Below the pieces are notes generated by a model. It saw nothing but the letters and a program-made list of their open reading frames with translations. It was not told the origin of the DNA and ran no database searches. Below are positions 25,601-38,412 of a stretch of 64,000 bases of DNA, piece by piece. Numbering within the stretch: the first letter of the stretch is position 1; each line of letters opens with the position of its first letter. The position numbers were made by a program, and so were the translations under genes. The stretch lies in assembly GCF_047496725.1 (NCBI RefSeq), contig NC_132984.1, positions 4,165,001 to 4,229,000 of the forward strand, given 5' to 3'. The DNA comes from Anoplolepis gracilipes. Lineage: Eukaryota > Arthropoda > Insecta > Hymenoptera > Formicidae.

Positions 25601-28494
25601 GTTATCGCAGGCGACAGCGCAGAACGCGACGTTGCAGCAAAAGTACGCCAGAGCCAGACGAGCCGCCAGAGAGCTACGAACGGATATCACGGCCAGAGAC
25701 GAGTTTTATCAGCAATTATTGCAGGAGAAAGACACAGAGTACAATGCGTTGGTGAAGAGTCTCAAGGACAGAGTACGTAGAGGGTTTAGTTATTAATTTA
25801 GCTCTGACTAAATGGTATTATTTATGATTTTAAGAGTCGGAACAAGCGTTTAAAAAAAAAATTCATTTTAGGTGATCACGCTAGAGGTAGAATTGACGGA
25901 AACGCAGAGACGATTCGGTCTGCCAGTACGGTTGCCATACGACAATACAACTGCCAGGATAGTGACGCCGCAGCTTTCCCGCCGACAACTACCACCGCCG
26001 CCTTCGTCGACCAGTTGCCAGCTCTCAGACACGGAGACCTCCGATCTCAGTAGTCCAGACGACGGCGACAAGACCGCGACTGTGGAGAGAAAACTTCCTC
26101 TGCCAATACCGGTGAAGGAGGAACTAGATCGTGCCGTGCCGGCCCATCGTCTGCTGGACAATTCCGCTGGTAAAAGCAAAGCGGAGCTGGCCAGTCGAGG
26201 TGGCCTGGCTAATCGTCAATTGCCAAAACGCTCCGGAGGTCTCAGCAACAGCAGCTCCGTATGTCGATCTTTTGCATTAGTCCATTGATTAGACCGTATT
26301 GTATAATATACTCTGCTTGATGTGGTTTCCTAAAAATGGAATACATTTTTGAAAATTAAAATATGAAATAATAAATAACATTGGATTATCGCATGAATAA
26401 TTTTTCATATTGTAAAGGTATATGATTAATAAATAAATTTTTATTTCAGGATTACGGTCTAGACGAATCGGGCGATAATACGGATGACGATTCTTCTTCA
26501 AAACTTACCTCACAGGACAACAGCAGCAGGTCGCCCAACGACTTTACGTGCAAACAGTCCAATTTGAGTTCTTACTCCAGCACTTCGTCTATCAGTTCGC
26601 TCAAAGGCAAATCACATATGGATTCTATACATGCCACCATGATCCGGCACAGTACCATAAGCTCACAAGTCAGAGCAATGACAGAACAAAGCTGGCCACA
26701 ATCACAGATAAGTATGTCAATTATACGTTTGTCTTAATGTATTGATTATCGATCCTAGAAAAAAAGGATATGCAAATCTTTATATGCGTTCAAAATTGTG
26801 GTAAAAAATTATCAGATTTATTTTACGAGAAATTTTTGCTTATACTTTGATTTTAGATGCGTCCTGTATAAAATTATATATTATTATAGCTTTATTTTAT
26901 ATTCAACTTTGTTGAGATATTAAACTTTTTAATTTTTACGTTCTTTTAATACGTTAAAAAAAATGAATTTCCCTTGATAGCTTTAACTGGACCTCCTGCA
27001 TCACTGGCAGAACAGCTAAAGCAAGTTTTAGCCGAAAGAGAAAAGAGACTTGGCGGGAATGATTCCTCGCGGGAGAGCTCTGGAGACTTCAGTGATCTCA
27101 ACAACCCTAATAATGATCCAACGATGGTTACGCATCATCTTGTGGAAGAGATTCGACAAGCTGTTAACGAGGCTAATCAGAGAGGTAAAAGAAAACAAAT
27201 TGAAATTTAAATTACAATCAATAACAACAGTAAGATTTTGTTATAATAATGTTAATTATTTTTCAGTGAAAAAGGTGTCGATTTCTCCGTCGAACTTAAT
27301 TAGTAGTGGAAACGCACCTTGGCATCATCCAGGAAGTTCTCCTTCAAGCTTGTCCTCCGGCGGTTCTATCAGTCCTCCTGGTGTTGATCCCAGTTCTTCA
27401 AAAGCTGGTAGCCTAGGTACTTTGGATACTTTACATATTAATGTAGTCCCAGTGTAGTCCCACTTTATTTTCTCTTGGGAATTAAAATTGAAGAGTTTAA
27501 ATTTAAATTGAAATTAAGGAATATCTCTAAGAAAAATTTCATTTAAAGATTAAATTTCTGTCAGTTTTTTTTTTTCAATTTGCTTCCTTTCAAAGCGCTA
27601 TTATAATGCTTTATTGAAAAATAATCTCGCTTTACTCGCTTAATAATCTTAACAATGCACGACTTTTTGATTTTATTTTCTTTGTTTATAAGAATTAATG
27701 TTTAATTTAAGATATTTAATGAAAAAAGTAACGAAGCAGTTAATAATAAAATAAAATATGCAAACATCAAAGGGATATGGTTAACAACTAAGAGCCAATA
27801 GAGACAATAGCATAATAAGACCTTGCTACATTTTATTTATTTTCCATCATGCATGCATTATCAATATAGATTCGAGCACAGTTTGGTTGCCCGCTCACCT
27901 AAGCGACTTTGGTTTAGGTGACAAAAAGTCTCACTTCTGGCAGAGTGCACCAGTTGCGGATTGGTCCAAAGAGCAAGTGAGTATATTCAATTGATTTTTT
28001 AAAGACAGATAATTTGCAATTGATAAGAATACTCATTTTCACACATACATACTTTTTCAATAAATATTTAAAAAAGAGTAGATTTTATGCTGGAAAGTCT
28101 TTTTAATAATTTAATATTATGTCATTTCTTTTCTTTTTTTTATCTCTCTTTTATTATCATAAAAATAATTATACTTTTTTTTATTTTTTTATACAATTTT
28201 TTATTTTTAATATTATACAATTTAAAAAATATTTTTTTATAGGTTTGCCAGTGGCTTACGGGAATCGGTTTAGAACTTTATTCGTCGCAATTTTTGGATA
28301 ACGGCATCAACGGAAGTAATTTGCTACGTTTGGAATCCAGGGAATTGAAGGCCCTGGGAGTTTATGGCGAAGCTAAGGCGCATTTGAAGCGTAAACTGAA
28401 AGAATTAAGGGCCCAGGCTGATCGCGAGCGCAAGGAGCGCAAGGAAATTGAGCGAATGCGACGAAAAGCGGAAAAAGCCGCGCGGAAAAAATAG
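15700..28494 (+). CDS. Spn: Spinophilin/neurabin, PP1- and actin-binding PDZ-SAM scaffold
   Basis: Seventeen coding exons join in phase to 2,063 residues, similar to the fly protein: 15700-15962, 16306-18125, 19746-20826, 21263-21283, 21693-21917, 22347-22530, 22851-23111, 23485-23843, 24052-24307, 24701-24754, 25467-25772, 25872-26258, 26450-26711, 26981-27184, 27267-27416, 27870-27976, 28243-28494. An in-frame TGA lies 12 bases before the ATG. Residues 1-110 (KVSAIANIFQSKP, FNNARALFEKLG) match the neurabin actin-binding region. A long disordered Ser/Pro-rich part follows. The PP1 docking motif KVSF is at 1240-1243, beside conserved PMRVYSTHSVNEYDRR. The PDZ domain covers about 1286-1380 (GLGLSI loop at 1297). 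Coiled coil lies at about 1490-1640 and includes VELTETQRRFGLPVRLPYD. A SAM domain fills the last exon (from VCQWLTGIGLELYSSQFLD), followed by a basic helix. Family role: targeting protein phosphatase 1 to actin at synapses and cell cortex. Exon 5 has the weakest acceptor. Confidence 0.93.
18222..18253. repeat. (AT)n tract in spinophilin intron 2
   Basis: Alternating AT seen directly, with a second shorter run at about 18318-18333. A (CA)n/(TA)n block follows at about 18920-18975 in the same intron. Confidence 0.8.
22564..22617. repeat. (AT)n tract in a spinophilin intron
   Basis: About 50 bases of alternating TA, just downstream of the exon ending at 22530. Intronic and noncoding. Confidence 0.85.
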
Positions 28495-29613
28495 CTGGAG
28501 AGTGAATTGTAGACGCGTTTAATATCAATTAGAGACGCCTGATAGGGGATAATGCGGACTTTCTCGACGCTAGGTGTACAGGGTATCTCAAAAGAGGTAA
28601 ATAGAGGATTTAAGATAAGATTTTGTCAAAATTTATTTATTGAAAAATTATATTAAGAAACATTGGAGATCGAATTTATCACGTTTGATGAAGCAGTAAA
28701 AAAACATCCGAACTGAAAACGCTGGTAAACGAAATCAAATCATTGCATCTACCAACGTCAGATGGAATAGAAAACATTAATTCTTAAAATCCTAGTGTAC
28801 TTGCAATTTGGTGAGGATATTTAATTGTACTGTTTCCTATTAGATGAAGAGTTTCATAAAGCGCATATTAATTTTTGATTGCTGTGAACTTTAGAGTTAT
28901 ATTTTTGTTATTTTTGTAATTATAAAACGTAAAGCTGTCATTTTGTTTTTTTTTTACTTGACATTTCACAAATTTAAAGCTTGAAAATTTGAATAGTTAT
29001 GAAAGAGAATCGGTATTAAAAACCAAATATTTATGTAATAAATATCTTTCTAATATGAGATATTTAAAAATATATTTTTATTTTATATTTGAGATACAAA
29101 TAGAGCACTTTATAAAATTAAACTCTTAATTACATAAACTTTTATTTATTTCTTAATAGTAACGTTGATGTTGAAATAGGCTTAGGAAATTCGAATGAAG
29201 AAATGACGCCGTCCATTTCACATAGGATGTCATCTAGAAAGTATTCTTGTCATATTTATGATGAAAGAATTGTGCATAAGCAAATTTTTTAAATATTGTG
29301 CTTTTTTCAGACAATTATATATCTCTTTAGTTCATTGTATTTTAAATTAATTTCAAACAGTATATAATTAAAATCTAAAGCATATTCAATAATTTCTGAT
29401 TATCTGAGGTTATAATTATTTCAAGTAATTCATAATAGTAATTAAGAGGATAGTATTAATCTTGTAAGAAATTAATTTAAAAATATAATTTATGCTTATG
29501 AATTATTTGAAATAATTAATAATATAATATTGTGCACTAACTTTTCACTTTAATGTCACCTGTTATTACAATCTAATTTTAATATTATTATTACAATTAA
29601 TTTTTATAATAAT

Positions 29614-29760
29614 TTAAGCTCTCTGCTTAAGTTCCTCTCTGAGACACCCGATACACACTGGCGTTTCTTCTTCAAGATTACTCCGCTTTTGTTCAATTGT
29701 AATCTGTTTCCTTAAATGAAGGCCACATATTGAGCCTTTGCATTTACTTGTTATCGCCAT
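29614..29760 (-). CDS. Candidate small protein, 48 residues, four cysteines, unrecognised
   Basis: A - strand frame from ATG (29760-29758) to TAA (29616-29614). It starts MAITSKCKGSICGLHLRKQI and ends CIGCLREELKQRA, with cysteines at residues 7, 12, 36 and 39. The C-x4-C and C-x2-C pairs, the charged helix-like middle and an Arg/Lys/Glu-rich composition look more protein-like than the surrounding AT-rich sequence. I do not recognise the family. It lies in the presumed 3' region of spinophilin on the opposite strand, with an A+T-rich stretch upstream and a GC-richer patch at 29880-30000 that could be its promoter. It could equally be a chance frame. Confidence 0.3.
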   Translation of the reverse strand: MAITSKCKGSICGLHLRKQITIEQKRSNLEEETPVCIGCLREELKQRA

Positions 29761-31770
29761 ACTTATACTTTTTGCTATTAAGTATTTTTTCTCAATTATT
29801 AATAATATTTAAAAGCGAGTGTGTATGTATGTGAATGCGTGTAAAAAAAACTAGCGATTTAATTAAACAGCCGCGTTCTAGTAACGCGTCTTGCCTTATA
29901 TTAGTGGCAGATTTTCGCTTTAACGAATGCCAGTTCTTTTATGGATATAAAATTGCGAGCCGCTTTTATATTGCTAGACGGGTTTAGAACGCGGAAAATG
30001 TGTAATAAAAAAACGTCGTATTACTTAAATACACTTTTTTGTAATTGTACGTACGTATATAGTATACATACTTATACATATATGTTATATATTGCCACGT
30101 ATATATAAGCATTGTTCCCGTATTTATTTCTATGATATATATACATATATATGTATAATATATTGTATATAATATATAATACATATATATGTAACTTTTC
30201 GCAATTAAGGATCGATCTTTCTAATGAAACATAATCGTCGTTTTCCTCGATTTTATATAAATACGTCGCGTGCGTCAACGAATTATCAATTAAAAGTTTG
30301 TCTCTGATCAATTATGTTGGATTTTGAAAACTTTTGAAAATCTTTCATTTTAATTTTTTAATTGTCAATTTTAAATAGATTTTAACTAGAGAAAAAGTTA
30401 CTTTTCTTGACGAATTATGGAAGTTTCTTGCATTGTAACGAATGCTTGAAAAAAATAATGGACCATTAATAGATTATTCTATGGCAACTGAAGAAGTGAA
30501 AGCACTCAAAAATACCAAGAGTGGACCCTATACCCGCAAATACATATATCAGTAATAATAATATATATTATATATAAACACAATTTATCAGTATATAAAT
30601 AGTTATAATAAAAATATTAATATTTTTCAATAATAGTTATATTAAATACCAGCATATTGTTTAATTAATGTCTTTCAATTAAATGTTAACGTTCATATTA
30701 AATATGAATTTGAATATGTATTAATAATGTTTTAATATCGAATAATACAAAAGGTATCGATTAAAATATGTAATTAATGTTAGCCAAAAATTTTTTAAAT
30801 TTGATATATTGGGCACACATTTTCTGCGATTATAACTTTTTTATGAATATTTGATGGTAATTAAATGTTTAATTTGATCAAAATTTTTTCTAAAAAAAAG
30901 GAAAAAAATGAAATTGATCAGAGACAACTTATATACTTTACAGACTTGTTATAATTATTTTGTAATTAAGAAACACCGTTTCTCGTAATTTATATTTATT
31001 CGCTCCGAATTTGCTCAAAGCAGGACTTTTACATGTAAGATGTTAACAGATTTGCATCCTTTCCTTGCATCATTTCTCCATAAAATTGTCAAACACTCGC
31101 GAAAGACAAGGATTAAGTTCTATGTTGTCCGAGCTATCGCTGTAAATTCTGGGACACTCAGTGTCGAACATTCCACATGAAATCAGATAGAATAAAAGCC
31201 AAGTGGCCAGACTGCTCTCGCGTCAAGGAGAGATCCTGAGCAAAGCATAAGGCTGCAATAAGTTCGACGCAGAGAGGCTGCGCCGGAGACAAGGACGAGC
31301 GTACGGCTTTGTACACGTACTTATTTATATAGTAGCGTTGAACCTTTGAACGCTCCACTTTGAACATTTCGAAACGCTTCGGAAAACGCAAAACGAACGG
31401 TCGAAAGTGTTGAACGACTGGAGCGTAAATATGTAAATATTACGTATGTACTGAATACGATATATATGATTAATACGACGACTGTAACTGGTGAGACGAA
31501 TCATTGTGTATGTAATGCGAATGTGTGCGTGTGTCTGTGCGATTTGTATGAGTACGCGAAGCGACAAAAAGCGATTACAGTGTGTCATAATGCTAATCTA
31601 CGAGGCATAATCCTGAATTTTCATCGTCGTAAATCCTTCTAGAAGTCCTCCATAGTTGCATTACTCGGCGATTGCAACTCGCACTTGTTGTTTTTGTTGT
31701 TATAACTCACAATGAACTGCGGGAATGAATTGTCTATGTTTCTTATAAGGATTGTAATGATATAATATCG

Positions 31771-31799
31771 CCGTTGGCGAAACGCGTTTTCGCCAACGG
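31771..31799. other. Perfect short hairpin
   Basis: CCGTTGGCGAAA pairs with TTTCGCCAACGG across a 5-base loop (CGCGT): a perfect 12-bp, GC-rich stem in AT-rich surroundings. No run of T follows. It could be an RNA structure in a long 3' UTR or the remnant of a small element. Confidence 0.5.
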
Positions 31800-32408
31800 A
31801 ATGATCCTCCTGCACTTCGGCTATTCATAGTGAAATTTTGCTTTTACTTCCTTCGATATTCCTTTGTACACTTATTAAGAATCTGTGGATCTTGAGCTTT
31901 GAGGATTTCTTAATATCGTAGAGACTATAGATGTTCTGGAATGTTTTAAATTTCATCAAATTTCTTTCCCATTTTCTTTACCTTCTGGGTATAGAAAATC
32001 TATAGTCTTCTTACAATTCATACATTTTTAAAATTTCTAATTATGATTTTATATTCTTGAAATGCGTTTTTTGAATTCGCTGATTTCTTCAAATGAAATC
32101 TTGCGATTTTTCCATTGTATTGCACATCTTGAAAATTTTTGTGAAATTTTAAATTTTTAAAAACTTCCAGATTCGTGGAATTATTATTCCTAAGCTCTTG
32201 GATGTTTAGATTATTTTCAAATATCTGATCTGTTTTTAATCGATCAATTTATTGACAATCTTTTTTGTTCTTGATCATTTGTTTTTTTAATTGTTAAATC
32301 GAACACGATCACATTCTTTTTGCTCTTTGAGCAAATTCTCAAGCCCGGATTCTCATTTATTATGTATTTCCGTTCTCCAAAACTCCTGATCCCTCACTTA
32401 TCCGTTAC

Positions 32409-32512
32409 ACCGAATTATGATGCGAGAAGCCGTGCGAATTTTTTTAAATAAATTTTTGTAGTAAATAAAGATCGGAATAACGTAAAAAAATTTATACGCA
32501 TCATAATTCAGT
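32409..32512. mobile_element. Short inverted-repeat (MITE-like) element
   Basis: Terminal arms ACCGAATTATGATGCG (32409-32424) and CGCATCATAATTCAGT (32497-32512) are inverted copies with 15 of 16 matches, enclosing about 70 AT-rich bases. Noncoding. Family not identified. Confidence 0.45.
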
Positions 32513-33400
32513 ATAGCTGCAGCGAAGAAACAGGAGCCTTCTGAGACGGAGTCCTTACAAAGCCGACTGATTTATCATAAGTTTTGTAGCCAATTTTCAA
32601 GAAACACTTAACCACATAACTTTGAGGAGCGCCTCATACACGATCCGAAAAATCGCGAAAAACAGCACAAAAATTTCTTAAAAGGAAAATCTCGCCGTTT
32701 CTTTTCAATCATGCTATACGATTGTTTGACTGTCTATTGCAAATGTAAAGGCAAGAAGATGATATTTAAATTTTCATATTACTGTAGCATTAGATACAAC
32801 ATAGCGTGATTAATCGTAAGCGTGTAACATACTTGATTTTATATTATAGATACTTCGAGATATATTGAGCTAATTTAAGAAAGAAAATGTTATAATACAC
32901 ACACGTTTGCTGTTGCTTTTGTCGGATCGTGTGTGATTCGAGTCATGTACACGTTTCCATTAATTTGAGATTGTTGATTATGAGAAGGAGAAGATAATTG
33001 AGGTGATAAGAGGATGATAATGATAATGGAAGTACATGCGAAACGGCAGCTTTTTAATATGTCTACGAAAAATATTGTCAAACAAATACTCTTGAACGTT
33101 TTAATTAAAAGTAATTCGTACGATATATAAAACCTGATTTTTTTTATTTTTTACTCTTATAATATTATATAAGGGTAAGAAATTTTAATTTCTTTGCTTT
33201 GCGTAAAAATATTATATATATTTATTAAATTTCTTATAAGAAAAACAATGGATCTTTGGTTTGTATATGGTTACTTAGATACATTCGTTTGATCGATATT
33301 TTACATAGTACTGTATAGAGTTACAGAGACATAGCAAACGCACAAAAAAAGAAGTTACGTCAAATCGAGCGAACCATTTGTCATAATTCGAATTCAAATT

Positions 33401-36400
33401 ATGACAATAATTATCAAGGATTATCAATGGCGTCAAACAGAGAAGAGGATAATAATTTACGTGCCTCTGAGAGGTCACCCTAAAAATGTACATTTATTCG
33501 TGATGGACGATTACGTAAAGGTATATATTCAGTTCTTTTTTAATTTTCGAAATAATATTTTCAAACTTGAATAATTAAAGAATTGCATTTCTTGACTTTC
33601 CAAAATCAATGACTTTTATTAATTATAAAAGTGAACTGCAGTTTTTAAATGTACAATCAATTATTTTATTGTGCATGTATATTAATTACATATATTTCAA
33701 ATACAACACTTAAATAAAAAAAAGCCTCCAAAAGAAATTGTTGTACCAAAAATATACTTGTTAGATACAATTTATGATTTTTCTGTTTCAAAATTTTAGT
33801 GACTTAAAATAAGTGATGTATGATATAATTAAAAAACTTCAATGTATATCAAAATATCGCGAGCATCTTAAAATTTGGACCGACTGACGTATTGAATTTT
33901 TATTAAAGATTAGCTTTCCACCTTTTATTTTGGAATTATTTCTATGGGCGAACGTGCTTGAGGAAGAGAGTGAGTGTACTTTGACGGATACTGAAGCTAT
34001 TTTCTCTTTGCAAAAAGCAAGTGTGGCTGCTGACTGGCCAAATCTCGAAGTGAAGGACATTAGCGAGGAGCAGAAACGCGATTTTAGAAATCGAGCTTTA
34101 GAAAAAGCCCAAAACGTTTCGGATAATCGTGCGAAATCTAATAGTGGTAAGAATTATTAATTAAAAAATTCTCATTTAAAATTGTTAATTAAAAGACGAA
34201 TTCTCATTTTTGAACAAAAAGCAAGTAATTATATAAAAAAATTGACATAATTATTATACACATATAAATTTTTATTATTTTATTATTTTAAATGTGTATT
34301 AAAATGTGTGTTTTTACACACACAACATGTTATATTATTTGTTATATTATTAGATTTTTTATTTATTTTGTAAAATGTGTTTTTTATAGATATTTATTAA
34401 TTATTACAATATATTGTATAATTTTAATTAATCTCACACTCCTTTTGCTATCAAACAGCTAAGATATTTACAACAGCATTCTAAATATATTAGAATAGCT
34501 TAAGTTTTTAATATATGTATATAGTACATAAAGTTAAAGAAACTAAAAATATCAAATGGAAAATATTATTTTCTATTTGTAGAATTAAAAAATATAAAGG
34601 AGTAATTGGTTTTTAAGAATCAAAATTTTTTTAACAAAAAACGAGAATTATTTGTTGAGAAATTTGCCACTACTTTGCAGAGAAACGTCAATATTTGCAA
34701 AAAGAAGCAGTGAAAGTGCAAATAAATTTGGATACTGATTCATTAAATAAAATAGAAACTTTAAGAGATTCTCATCGTAGAGCTGCAATGCAGGAATTTG
34801 AAGAATGGCGATCAAACGCGGAACTGCCAATCTTTCAGGATATTTCTGGCAAAGTGCAAGAAAACAGGAAGGCATACAGGTACTATTTAAAAAATGTATA
34901 GAGAATATGAAGCCGATTAAAGATTGATAAATATTTTTGAAACTATAAAAGAAAATGACGCCTGTTTTTCTATAAAAATATTATCTCGATTCTCTTTTCA
35001 TTTAATCGAAGAATTTTATTGAAAGGCCTGCGCTTAAATGGTTCAAGGATGATCTCGGCATCCAGCGATCTCGGGAAATTGACAAGAAACTAAAAGAAAA
35101 GCAACAAGATGAATCAATAGTTATAGAAGAAATTGTTGAAGAAGATCTGAAGGAAGCATCATCGATTGAAGGAAATCTGAAAAAAGAATTAATTGTTGAA
35201 GAGGATACGAAAGAAGAATTAAATATTAATGAAAAACTGGAAAAAGAATTAACTGTTAAGGAAACTTTAAAGACAGAATTGATTGACGAAGCGAATCCGA
35301 CAGAAAATACAGTTCTCGACAAAAATATTCAGAAAGAAACGACGAATACTTTAGAGATAAAAAAGGCAACTCTTGATAAGAACTGCGATCTTCAAGAAGA
35401 GTTTTCTGAGGATTCCGAGTCGGATTACGAAATGACATCCTCTCGATCTGTAACAAAGTCTCTAATCTCTAAGAAAATAAATCAGAAATTTACGCAAATG
35501 AAGAAACAAAGACCAGATCAGAGTTTGATCGATAAAGTATTAAAGAGTAAATATTCGAAAATGAATCGGATATTTGATGAATCTACGAACCCAGTTCCGC
35601 TTCCCAGAAGAAGCGGAACCATCAATATAACTTTCTCTGAACGGGCCTTTCCTACTCCAGCCCGGGAGAGTTCCCTTGTTGAGGAACAGGAAGTATGTTA
35701 TATATTTTTAATTGTATCATTAATTGTATGACATTACAAGTAATCATCTTAGCAAGAAAATTGATAAAAATAACATTTTTTAAATAATTTCATCGATTCA
35801 AGGAAATGAATTTTTTCTTAATTAAGAACCTGTGTTAAAAGTTAATTTTTCTCTCTTCCTCTTTGGAAGAATTCAATGAAAATGTATTCTTTACATAATA
35901 GTAATTTGATATTATAATTTTAACGATGTAGGCGAATGCATATATTTATTTTCAGTGGCTTTCCAAGCAAGCGGAAGCTAGAAGAAAAACTGGATTTGTC
36001 GTCGAGGATCTTCGTCCTGAAGAACAGGATCCTTTATGGCTGAAGGACAAGGGCGAGTATGTTAACGTGTTTGGTCATATATTTTTTGATTATTTATTAT
36101 AATTAATTATTTCTATATTTTTTTCAGTGATTTTTTCAAGGCGGGAAACTATCTGGCTGCCATCAGTGCGTATACCCATGGGATTAAAATCAGTAACGAA
36201 ATGACAGCGCTTTATGTGAACAGATCAGCTGCGCATTACGCTCTCGGGAATTATTACAGATGCATTGACGATTGTTCTAAGGTAATGGAAGTCTTAATCA
36301 ATACTATTTATTTATTTAAAATTTCTTTTAAAAGTCTTTAAAAAAATTAAGAGAGTAAAAAAGAAGATATCTAGAAAATATAAAACAGACAAACATATAC

Positions 36401-37003
36401 TCATAAATTGATTTTAAATTTCCAAATAATATTTATAATTAGTTTTTATTTTTGTTCTATTATATAAAACATCGAAAAGATACGGGTATATGTTTCTTTT
36501 AAAAGTCTCAAAAAAATTAAGAGAAAAATGTATAAGGGAATAAAAAAGAAAATACTTAGAAAATATAAAATAGACAATATATAAACATGTTAACTTATTA
36601 ATTGATTTTAAATTTCCAAAAAATAGTTCGTTTTTATTTAAATTATAACTAGTTTTTATTTGTTTTATTATATAAAACACCGAAAAAACGATAAGACAGA
36701 TATTTTTTTATACCTGTATACTTTCAATATTTTATTTTTACATGAAAAATGTAGGAAAGAGTATGTAATTAAAAAGAAAAGATTTTCTTTTTCTAGGTAT
36801 TGGAACTGATGGAACCGAAATGTGAGAGTAACAGAGTGTCGAGAGCGAGATGTCACGCTCGCCGGGGCGCTGCCCTTTGCAAATTATCTGCACCGCAACA
36901 CGGAATCTCCGAATTAGAGGCTGCTCTGCAATTAGATCCTAACAACGAGAGCATTAAACACGACCTTCTTGCCGCTAAACAATATTTTAATATAAAGGAA
37001 TAA
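33401..37003 (+). CDS. Dnaaf4: Dynein axonemal assembly factor 4 (DYX1C1), CS + TPR protein
   Basis: Exons 33401-33520, 33909-34146, 34681-34879, 35026-35692, 35956-36056, 36128-36281 and 36797-37003 join in phase to 561 residues. The short first exon (40 residues, MTIIIKDYQWRQTEKRI then VPLRGHPKNVHLFV) was found from its match to the first half of a CS (p23-like) domain, which continues in exon 2 as ISFPPFILELFLW. The middle is lysine- and glutamate-rich with degenerate repeats. From about residue 405 comes the conserved block WLSKQAEARRKTG ... DPLWLKDKG, then three TPR repeats (AGNYLAAISAYTHGIKIS, LYVNRSAAHYALGNYYRCI, RRGAALCKL) to the C-terminus. Family role: HSP90/HSP70 co-chaperone for cytoplasmic pre-assembly of axonemal dynein arms; in insects, expected in sperm flagella and mechanosensory cilia. 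The central insert makes it longer than the 420-residue human protein. The gene faces a PDGF/VEGF gene tail-to-tail, 154 bases away. Confidence 0.92.
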
Positions 37004-37157
37004 AGATAGGAAGAAAGGACAATTTAAAAAAATTTTTCCCTTTTGTAATCAAGTATAAGAATCTTTCGATTTTTTTTTCTTTATTCTTAAGAAATAGAAA
37101 TCCTCTAATCTCTATAATTAATTCCCATTATTTTCTTTTAATTCATCGCAATTGAAT

Positions 37158-37809
37158 TTAAAAAGATTTATTATCTTCAAAGCTTGCCTTCTTCGCGGCC
37201 AGAGATTCTTTCATGCAGGCGCACTTGGTGTGCTCCAGAGCATGAATGACTTCATGATGACGATCCCGTTGTCGATCGATGCGGTGTCTGATCATGAAGA
37301 CGAGACTGACGTTTTTCGTCTCGATCGGAGCGCAGACTTGCTTGGAATCGGGACAGCATCCCGATCCTGCGCATCGCGCTAGAACTGTGGATGCGGGATA
37401 GAAAATTTCGTCAGGTCCTGGACCCGCGGTTAAGAGCTCCTCCATCCGGACGGCCCTTAGTTGGGGCGAAGAGCATTGAAATTGATACACCAATTGCGCG
37501 TGATTCAGAAAACTACTATCCCTGTATCGAATAAAAATAATGTAGATGGGTGTGATAAAGGAGCAAATAAAGATTGAAGGAAATATGAATAATTTAAACA
37601 TTTTTGATATGAATAATTTTTTTAATAATTCGACATTTTCTTAATAATTTGATATTTTTTTTTAATAATAATTTTCGATATAAATAATTTGTTTAAAATA
37701 TTAAAGAAGAAATAAACCGATTGACTACATCACCTTCTCACCTGTAATGTCTGCCAATGACAGTTAGTATGAACTGAGCGCAGATTACGAGCAATAAAAA
37801 TTTCCTCAT
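37158..37809 (-). CDS. PDGF/VEGF-family growth factor A (Pvf-like)
   Basis: Two exons, 37809-37742 and 37521-37158, join in phase to 143 residues. Exon 1 encodes a signal peptide (MRKFLLLVICAQFILTVIG), so the product is secreted. The cystine-knot region follows: C39 (QCSSPQL), then FYPASTVLARCAGSGCCPD with C73, C78 and C79, C86 (VCAPIETKN), and the closing pair C123/C125 (HTKCAC). In vertebrate VEGF-A numbering these fit C26, C57, C60, C61, C68, C102 and C104; the position of C51, usually in a P-x-C-V motif, is Ser/Thr here. The ligand is expected to act on a PVR-type receptor tyrosine kinase in haemocyte survival, migration or border-cell-like guidance, as known for fly Pvf proteins. One potential N-glycosylation site (NVS) is present. 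The 3' ends of this gene and DNAAF4 nearly overlap. Which fly Pvf it corresponds to is unclear. Confidence 0.85.
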
Positions 37810-38412
37810 CTTTGTAATTTAAGCAAGCTTTCACAAGTCACTGCAATGTTTTTCTTAATAATAATAATTCTTTAAAGCGATCGATATCTCCGTAGAAAAA
37901 GGAAGGCAATTTTTTATTGAGTTTATCGATAATGTTTAATAAATGTCAAATTTAATTAATTTTTTTCACCACACACAATAATTATATATTTTTCAAAACA
38001 TTCAATTTTAATTTTTTTTCCGAAAAAAAGCCGGTAATTCTTTTTTTTTTTTATTCTTCCTCCCCTTCGCGAAGTTTCGCATTGAGGAGTCTCGCTACGA
38101 CTGCTGTCAGAGCTCTGCGATCTGAATTCTTTCATGCTGTGTATATACGTAATTTTTATCCAGGCTGTTCCCTCAATCTCGTCCTCCCTTCTCCGATTTC
38201 TTCTCTCTCGTCCTCACCTGTTCTTCGATGTCTCTTCGCTTGGGACATCTTCCTACGGATTCCCAGTAAGAGGAAGAAATTCGAAGAGGGATCAGAGTCT
38301 AATGGTTCCGAGAAGCTCTTTGAGTTAATTATAATTACTAGAAGCAGTAGAGAGAGCGATGTTGCTTCTCGTGATATTTATCCTTCTCATTTCACTTCCC
38401 TTGTTCTCTCTC

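Larger units (their letters stand above)
28495..33400. other. Spinophilin 3' region and gene-poor spacer
   Basis: No recognisable conserved gene in nearly 5 kb. The first part is presumably the spinophilin 3' UTR. Islands of higher GC content lie at about 29880-30000 and 31090-31330 but show no family resemblance. Contents noted elsewhere: a 48-residue ORF on the - strand (29614-29760), a perfect 12-bp hairpin (31771-31799) and a short inverted-repeat element (32409-32512). Confidence 0.5.

Noticed and set aside
31158..31391. 77-codon - strand frame in the spinophilin 3' region
   Set aside because: Higher GC but no family resemblance; more likely 3' UTR sequence.
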